NCBI RefSeq assembly: GCF_963678635.1
Contig: NW_026970741.1
Span: 1-64,000 of the forward strand
Direction of reading: 5' to 3'
Length of the DNA stretch: 64,000 nucleotides
Source of the DNA: Symsagittifera roscoffensis
Taxonomy: Eukaryota > Xenacoelomorpha > Acoela > Convolutidae
This document shows positions 57,640-64,000 of the stretch, in pieces. Position 1 is the first letter of the stretch, and each line of letters begins with the position of its first letter. Both the position numbers and the translations under genes were made by a program. Below the pieces are notes generated by a model that worked only from the letters and a program-made list of their open reading frames with translations, did not search any database and was not told the DNA's origin.

Positions 57640-58580
57640 TTTCTCGCGGATTTCCCAACAATGAGCGAAATTGGCTAGTTGTTCCGGATTCCGCAAATAA
57701 AAGCCGGTTCCGAAAATATAAGTGGATTCCACAAACTTAATTGGATCTTAGTTTTGTTTGTTGTACTGAACTGAATCAGACTTACGTGAACCATTAAGAG
57801 CTATAGCCAGAGTTATTATCTAGCAAAAGCCAAAATCTTAAGCAAGGATTTATCTATTGTCAGTGGAATCAATCCATCAACAAGTCTTAAGCCACTGTTC
57901 AACTGAAAATGTACCCCTTTAATGTTTGGAAGAAAAGAAAATTATTAACAATTAATCCGCATAGCCCTTGACATAATATTTTAGTTCACTTTGTTTTCAT
58001 TGTTTCATTATTTGAGATTGGAAATTTGTTCAATCTATCAGTAATTAAAACTGGAAAATTGTCCAATTTTTCAGTGTTTGAGATTGGAAAAGTATTCAGT
58101 TTTTCAGTATTCGAGTTCTAATTTTTTTTAGTATTTGAAATCGGAAAAGTGTTCATTCTTTCAGTATCTGAAATTTAGCTGCTGAGTTCAAACTGTTGGT
58201 AGTAAATCAGATTGAACGGTTGGCCAGTCTTGCTGATGACCTACAACAAAAAGCTTTAATTTAAAAATAAAATTTCAAGACGCGACTTTATATGTTTCTG
58301 GAATCTGCAAAGAAAATGCGGATTCAGCTCTAATTTTGGGGATCCCGCTCAGAGTTTGCGGATTCCGCAACAGCTAAATTTCATTATACTTCTAATTAAA
58401 TATTTATTTGTAAATTCCACAAACTTTTTCGGATTTCGCAAATACTGTTGCGGATTCCGCAAATTCGCTTATTTTGAGCAAGTTTGAGCGGCACAGAGAT
58501 TTAACTATTTGCTTGTAGAATACAACATCAAAGAAGATCAGAGGAAAGTAACAATGTTGCGGATTCCGCTATTGGACTTT
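57640..58580. repeat. cluster of TTGCGGATTCCGCAA-type near-palindromes
   Basis: At least eight copies or variants of GCGGATTCCGCAA occur in about 1 kb: near 57645, 57690, 57725, 58317, 58359, 58434, 58449 and 58555. Spacing is irregular. The 58005-58180 part also holds a degenerate array of roughly 35-bp units ending in TTTTTCAGT(A/G)TT(T/C)GAG. Confidence 0.7.
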
Positions 58581-58954
58581 GGCCTGTTGCAGAATTCGCT
58601 TGCAATTCACAAAATGCACAGTTCGGCCTCATAACGATGAAAACACTCTTAGAAAAATGACTTTCATGCAATCGCACAATTGTTCGATGTGCACTTTGTC
58701 TTAGGGGACACATATTTCAGCGATCTCCGAAGTGAGTTTTGCTGATTATCTGCTAGAGACATGCAGAAACTATAAAAAGCACTGAGTGAGTATACAGCAG
58801 AAATAATTGATAACTTATTACTTTGTTTAATGCAAATCTTTGCTTGTTTCTTACAAATTGAATGAAAATCTAGCAAAATGATTAGTGCGGAAAACGACTC
58901 CGCCGAATACCGGAGGATGATTTTTTTCTCTACAAATTTTGCAAAGGTCATTTA

Positions 58955-59245
58955 TGGGGGCGGTATTTTCAAAACTGACATTAAAGAACATTTTAACTAG
59001 AGGTATGACACCATTTTGTTAAAGTCTGCGGTTTTTGGCGCGCGCTCCACCCTCAAAATTGGCATATGTTGGCGTCAAAGACACCTTCAAGAAAAGTTTT
59101 ACGGTCAGTTAGCCAAAAATGGATGCCTGAAAGAAGTACATGGGGGCAACTTTTGGGTCGACAGGGGGTCTAATCGCTTAGGGGGGTCCTCCCCTTCCCC
59201 CTCAAATCCATTACTGGATCCACCCCTTTTATCAACACATCAAAT
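58955..59245. mobile_element. G/C-ended MITE-like element
   Basis: GGGGGCGGTATTTTC on the left and TTACTGGATCCACCCC on the right. The latter, inverted, reads GGGGTGGATCCAGTAA, a hAT-like terminus. The interior includes GGCGCGCGCTCCA. No coding capacity. Ends approximate. Confidence 0.4.
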
Positions 59246-60849
59246 TTCAGCAGTTTTACAAAGATTTTAGGATCGTGTATCGAAACTTAACTGCGTTCAT
59301 AAACCCAATTATGTTTTGAAGACTTGGAAGTTTTCATCATAAATGTCTAATCAATCATATCTATTATTATATAGTCGGAAACAGGCATGCACATGTTGAT
59401 ATGGCTCCCATTTTATATTTCGTTGGCATTGTCAAGGACTGACAACGCCAACGGAATATATGATAAGAACCACATCTTACATTGAACAAAATCTCCAGCT
59501 GTACAGGCCTGAAATAGATCCACGCATCAAAGGCAGAACAAACCATTAAAAACATGTTTGAACAATATTTACGCAATTGGGGGTTCCTTTTCATATGGAT
59601 GTATAATAAGACTTCTAAAAATTGTTAAAACGTTTTTTTTTAGTTTCATACTCAGCTTTTATGCAGTTTTTTTCAGCTCAGTAGCTTCGCCGTTTCGAGA
59701 CAACTGAGAGCGCTGGAGAGGGTATCATTTCCATGTAATAGTTTCAATTAGATCAATCTTGCTAGAAAAAGTCGCAGAACTCACCTTTTAGGCCGACACA
59801 AGCTTAAATTTTACTGGCGAGCGTGTGTGATAAATCGCAAATTTTCATCCCAGTCAGAGATCACACAAAGCAGGGTAGTTATTTTTGAACACCCCCTCAT
59901 CGAGAACTGCAAAAAACCTTTTCGAAAGGGAAGGAGTGGGAAACAAAGGCGATTAGTTAGTTGCATTAAATGAAAAGGCAACTCTTAGTTAAAGATAATT
60001 CTTTCCCCTAAATTTGTCTAGAAAGCGAAATGTTTTCCTACGACATAGCATTGAATCTCATCTAAATTTGTAAAACCAAGATTTTAAGTTTGTGATAAAA
60101 TTAGAAAAAAAATTGAAAAAAAAATTAATTGATACAAATAGAACAAAGATGAATTCAAAGTATATAAGAATAAAGCTTAAGATAATATTTAGATGGCTAG
60201 CCTTAAATTTGATTAAACTGGAAATTATCATAAAGTCCATAGCAAAAGTCAGATTTTACACAAAAGTGTTCTGGAAAAATTTACATCACTAAGAAAAAAT
60301 ATTACCAAATTACAACTATAACTCGGCACAATGGTGTGTAAAACAAAAGTTATAGCCCTTTTGGGAAGCAGACTCAAACACTGGATACCGCACATTACCA
60401 AATAATCAATCAAAAGAAATACAAAGCGAGAAGAAACGTAGCGGCGGAGTGGGATTTCTGGTTCAGGATTCAGCGTATCTAATGTCTGTTTTATTACAGA
60501 CCTTTGTCAACTTTTAACTATAAAAATTATATTAAAAACAATCTGCTTTTTTGCACTGTTGTGTATTTCAACCCTACAAAAAATTGATCGAGTTATTGAA
60601 GCTTTTGGACAACTTCTTGGAAAGCCTTAGAAAAGGACCAGATGATAACCATATTTTTCGCGGAAACTTTAATCTAGATCATCTGAAACCTCAACTCAGA
60701 AACGCCTGTTAAGAGACTCTAAAAGTCTTTTAACATAAAATACCAGAATAACGCAATACCACCACGTCAATCGGTCAGATCGAAAATTGACATGGATTTA
60801 GAGTAAACAAATTTTGACTCTTGTGTTAGTAGTATTGTAATCCGCCATG
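59246..60849. other. intergenic, nothing recognised
   Basis: AT-rich. Lys/Ile-rich frames around 60.06-60.29 kb follow from composition. No gene was seen. Confidence 0.5.
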
Positions 60850-60989
60850 TGTCCTTAGGGGGGGGGGGGGTGGTCTTTTCGACGGTAGGGGTATTTGGAG
60901 TCCTACCAAAAGTAGGGTCCAAAAGGACCCATCTTTTTTAAAGACCCAAAGTACCCTGCCCGAAATAAAAAGACCCCTCTCTTAGGACA
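60850..60989. repeat. 140-bp G/C-tract palindrome, possible MITE
   Basis: Starts TGTCCTTAGGGG with a long G run and GGTCTTTT; ends AAAAAGACCCCTCTCTTAGG plus ACA, which is the imperfect inverse. The interior has nested inverted repeats (GTAGGGTCC / GGACCC). No clear target duplication. Confidence 0.5.
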
Positions 60990-61480
60990 CCCGACAGACA
61001 AAATACTTTGGTATTTATTTTCGCGCGGTGGTTAAATTTAATCCCTTCTAAACTTTCCCACCACTAAATAAGTATGGGTATGTCCGGCTGCGGTTTTCTC
61101 GCATATTTTTATCTAAAAGCTAATCCTTTTCGTTCATATAAATATGAGTTTACATAAAGTACCATTCATATTTCCTTTTAAAATTTTTTGGTAATTATTG
61201 TTCGTTTCTCTTTCTTATTTTATTTTCAAACTTATTTCCAAGTCTCCCTTATTTTCGACTTGCACCATTTTAATTCTTTTAGCCTTACTATTAGCTTACT
61301 TTGGGAAACTAAATACGCAATCCTTCGCTCCTGCTTCAAGGGTAAGTTGCAATTACCAGTCTCTTTTGCGCCGGTCTATTTAACTTAAAACAATGTTTGT
61401 TGAATGTTTTATATTTACAAATGTACAACCGTAATTCCAAGTGACAAGGCAATTTAGCCGACATTTTCAACTGAAAAATT
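60990..61480. other. spacer before the Polinton fossil
   Basis: AT-rich. No terminal inverted repeat of the Polinton was recognised here. Confidence 0.5.
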
Positions 61481-64000
61481 TTATTGATCAGTTTTATCAA
61501 GTTTTCTCCTTTTTTTCTGACTAGAACGAACAGACGCTTCTGTTAGAATGAATGGGTTATTGATAGGCGGAGGGTCTCTTGAACTGCTAGCTGCGTTTTC
61601 TTCTTGAAGCTCTTCCTCCGTATAGCTTTCTTGAAGAAAGCCCCAATCTGGGACCCGGAATTCCGGCGATTGCCAGCTTTCGCTGTTTTCGCTGCTATAA
61701 GTCGGGGTATTTGTCAACTGTGAGTTTTCCCACTCGCTTTCTTCCGCAATGGCCTCGAAGAACACATTTTCTTCTGTAGACCTGTGTCCAAAGGGCAATG
61801 CAGCTATCCCGTCGAATAGTAAGATCATAGGGTGAAAGGGCAATTCGGTTCTGCGCTATGGTTATGTTGGTATGGGCTTTCGATTTTATTGAGTAGTTGT
61901 ATATACGAAGGGTTTTTCCACTCAGTAATGTTTCCCTGAACCTCTGGTGTGTAAGTTGCTGCTGGGAGTGTTGCACTACTCCTTTTGCACTCCTCTTGCT
62001 AGTTGAATCTAAATGAAGAACAAAGATTAGCCCATAAACATATTTTAGCTTTGTAAGCCCATAAAAATTCGCAAGCCCAGTTCTAGTATTAATAACGAAA
62101 ACGGTTCCCAAATCTGATTATTTTGAAGACTCAATATCTAATAACATTCCAATTTGTTCAATTCCAAAAAGTTTAAATTTTTTAATTCATTCCAAATCAT
62201 AAAAATTTCAAATCGTGTCATTATCAAAAAATCTTTCCATGTCAAAATTTTAAATTTGTTCACGTCAAAAGTTACAAAAGTGCGTTTGTGGTGAGTATTT
62301 GTTTAAAACATTTTAAATGATGAATGGTTCTTCATTTTAAGTTTTTAAATGAAGAATCAGAGCCTTTCAGGGCTAGTTATGTCTAATTAAATTGACAGGG
62401 ATCAACAAAAGTTATTAATTTGGTCCCAACAAGATCCAAAACCCCAATGAAGGGAACCCTTAATGTAAAGAAATGGAGGGGGCTTGGAGAGGTGCTTTTT
62501 TTCAATACTAACCTGCATATTTCAACGAGTAGAGCTTTGGTTTCAAAGCGATGAATTCTGCAATGATTTTTCCCGCCGCCTCGTTCTTTAATTTCAATAC
62601 AACCTTCTTATTCACATTGCTGAACAAGAAGTGATCGCTTGGGTAGTTGGAAAAATCGAAACTATCGGTCAGTTTTTGCAGATCTGCGTATACGTCTTCG
62701 GTTTTTATCGCATAAATAAACGAATCTGTGTCACTGTATAGCAGTTCAAGATTCATGCTTGCTTTCATTTGCCGATAATGAAAGTAAAACATGAATCTTT
62801 TCGACAAATCCAAAATACTTGCACCAATTATCATGGGTTTGTCCCACAAAATACTCGTTAGAGCAAAATAAACAGTAGCAATTTCCTCGTCGATTATCTG
62901 GAAGCTTTTCATTGTGCTCAAAGCTGTTTTTTGAAGCAATTCTCTTTCGTTTTTAATAATTTCTAGTTTTTTGCGTCCTAGTTTTGATTCCATAGTTTTA
63001 CCGATTGCTGAATTTACGATGAGCTTGTAAAAGTTCTCTTCAAACTTGTTGCGCGCTGACATTCTCAATTGAGTGTTTAAATCGACAAAGGGCTCCATCT
63101 ATTTACCTTGACGAAATTTTAAGACCCTAATCAATTTGGTAACTCTTAAGCCTAGTTCTATGTAGAGTTTTAATGTAAGGTAGTGCAGAACGTAGCCTTC
63201 CTTTGGATCTAATGTTTGAACCAGTTTTGGTACCTTTGGTAGCGACGTGACCCCCATCTCCCCTAACATCTGTATTTGCTCGTTACTTAGTTTATCCGTG
63301 CCGATAACTTCACGTGAGGGGGCTAGCGGGTAGTCTGCAAAGTAATCTTGAAGTTCTTCAGGTATACTGAGATCCACTTCCAAAATGTATCCCCACTCAG
63401 ATTTATCGTCGGTTTGCAAAATATATTCGAGACTTTCCTCAGTTATTGAGAAATCTTTGATGGGAAGGGGACAGTGTTTCATAATACCCCCGTATAAATT
63501 GTTAGCGTCTATATTCAATAGATAGCTAGAGGGCTCTTCAGGATTGTAGTCTTCGAGGTATTTGTTGTTGGCTTTAAAAAAACGGCGTGCATATATCGAT
63601 GACATCCCTCCCCGTATCATTTTTTGAACCATGTTCAAATGCTCCCTTTCAGTAAGTAACTTGAGGTCTGCATTGCAGACTTTTAAGAATGCATCGCCCG
63701 AGAGGTTACTAGCCATGAAGTAGCATGCACAATCTAATCCGTACGTTTCGTAACAGACTTCACGAAAGGCTTCGAATACTGAAGCGAGTAGTAGTACGTT
63801 CGTTGCTAGGTATACATCATGGTACTCGCCTAGTGATGCGCATTTCATTCCGGCGAAAACTTTAATGGCATGGTTGTACTGATTTTTCGAAACACTTATT
63901 TCCCCTCCCTGTAAAGTGTTGCTCCACATTTTTCTAGGTGGCAGTCGGGTTTCTCGAAACTTTTCAAAACTACTAAAGTATGAAAACGGGTAGAAACCTT
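61481..64000 (-). mobile_element. Polinton/Maverick-type element, partial and broken
   Basis: Read on the - strand and running off the right edge. It carries a protein-primed family B DNA polymerase (DNA_pol_B_2 type). Recognisable parts are a motif A region (DANNLYGG), a motif B region (NSAIGKTME) and the motif C YSDTDSF box at about 62.5-63.9 kb. A C-terminal segment (ALSPYD type) lies at about 61.8-62.0 kb, and the last part is a Ser/Glu-rich tail with a KKRRK cluster near 61.5 kb. Long open stretches suggest a fairly young copy. It looks broken, with about two or three interruptions. No integrase, capsid or protease genes fall inside the window. Confidence 0.8.

Noticed and set aside
1-64000. 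tRNA or other structured RNA genes
   Set aside because: No stretch with a credible A box, B box (GGTTCGAATCC type) and cloverleaf was found by eye; a covariance-model scan would settle it.

Overview
This window is metazoan nuclear DNA. It is AT-rich, gene-poor and dense with homopolymer runs. It holds one clear host gene on the + strand, spread over five exons with canonical GT/AG borders and one intron of about 12.8 kb. The gene encodes a synaptotagmin with tandem C2 domains. Transposon fossils of the Polinton, Ty3/Gypsy and LINE classes fit an invertebrate, but I cannot assign a phylum. No bacterial-type genes, tRNAs, rRNAs or CRISPR arrays were recognised.

Layout. 1-8.9 kb: intergenic DNA with fragments of a dispersed repeat (called R here), a two-copy 100-bp tandem repeat and two G/C-ended palindromic MITE-like elements. 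8.9-29.3 kb: a large repeat domain. It is built from a 1.3-kb tandem unit (block A), a composite unit (blocks B, C and D) with a 23-24 bp minisatellite and a small recurrent ORF on the - strand, and a roughly 3-kb block E. The whole A-B-C-D-E run is present twice in tandem, about 6.9 kb apart. The older A1 copy carries a solo LTR. The right copy carries a MITE and an inverted duplication that the left copy lacks. 30.3-31.3 kb: a hAT-like MITE and a long (CAA)n tract grown at a second copy of its end. 32.6-35.3 kb: a decayed Ty3/Gypsy fossil on the - strand.

37.25-53.95 kb: the synaptotagmin gene, 846 codons as modelled, closest by eye to synaptotagmin-7. A Ser/Asn-rich N-terminal region of about 570 residues is followed by C2A and C2B. 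C2A keeps all five acidic calcium ligands; C2B has Glu at the fifth position. The long intron 3 contains a TIR element with a 93-bp minisatellite, a LINE reverse-transcriptase fragment, an R repeat with a MITE nested in it, and a striking C-tract/G-tract region.

54-61.4 kb: intergenic DNA with another R copy, a cluster of palindromic TTGCGGATTCCGCAA-type motifs and small G/C-ended elements. 61.5-64 kb: part of a Polinton/Maverick-type element on the - strand with a protein-primed family B DNA polymerase. It looks broken and runs off the window edge.

Apart from the synaptotagmin exons, nothing here looks like an active host gene. The main interest lies in the repeat architecture, whose nested and asymmetric insertions give a relative order of events.
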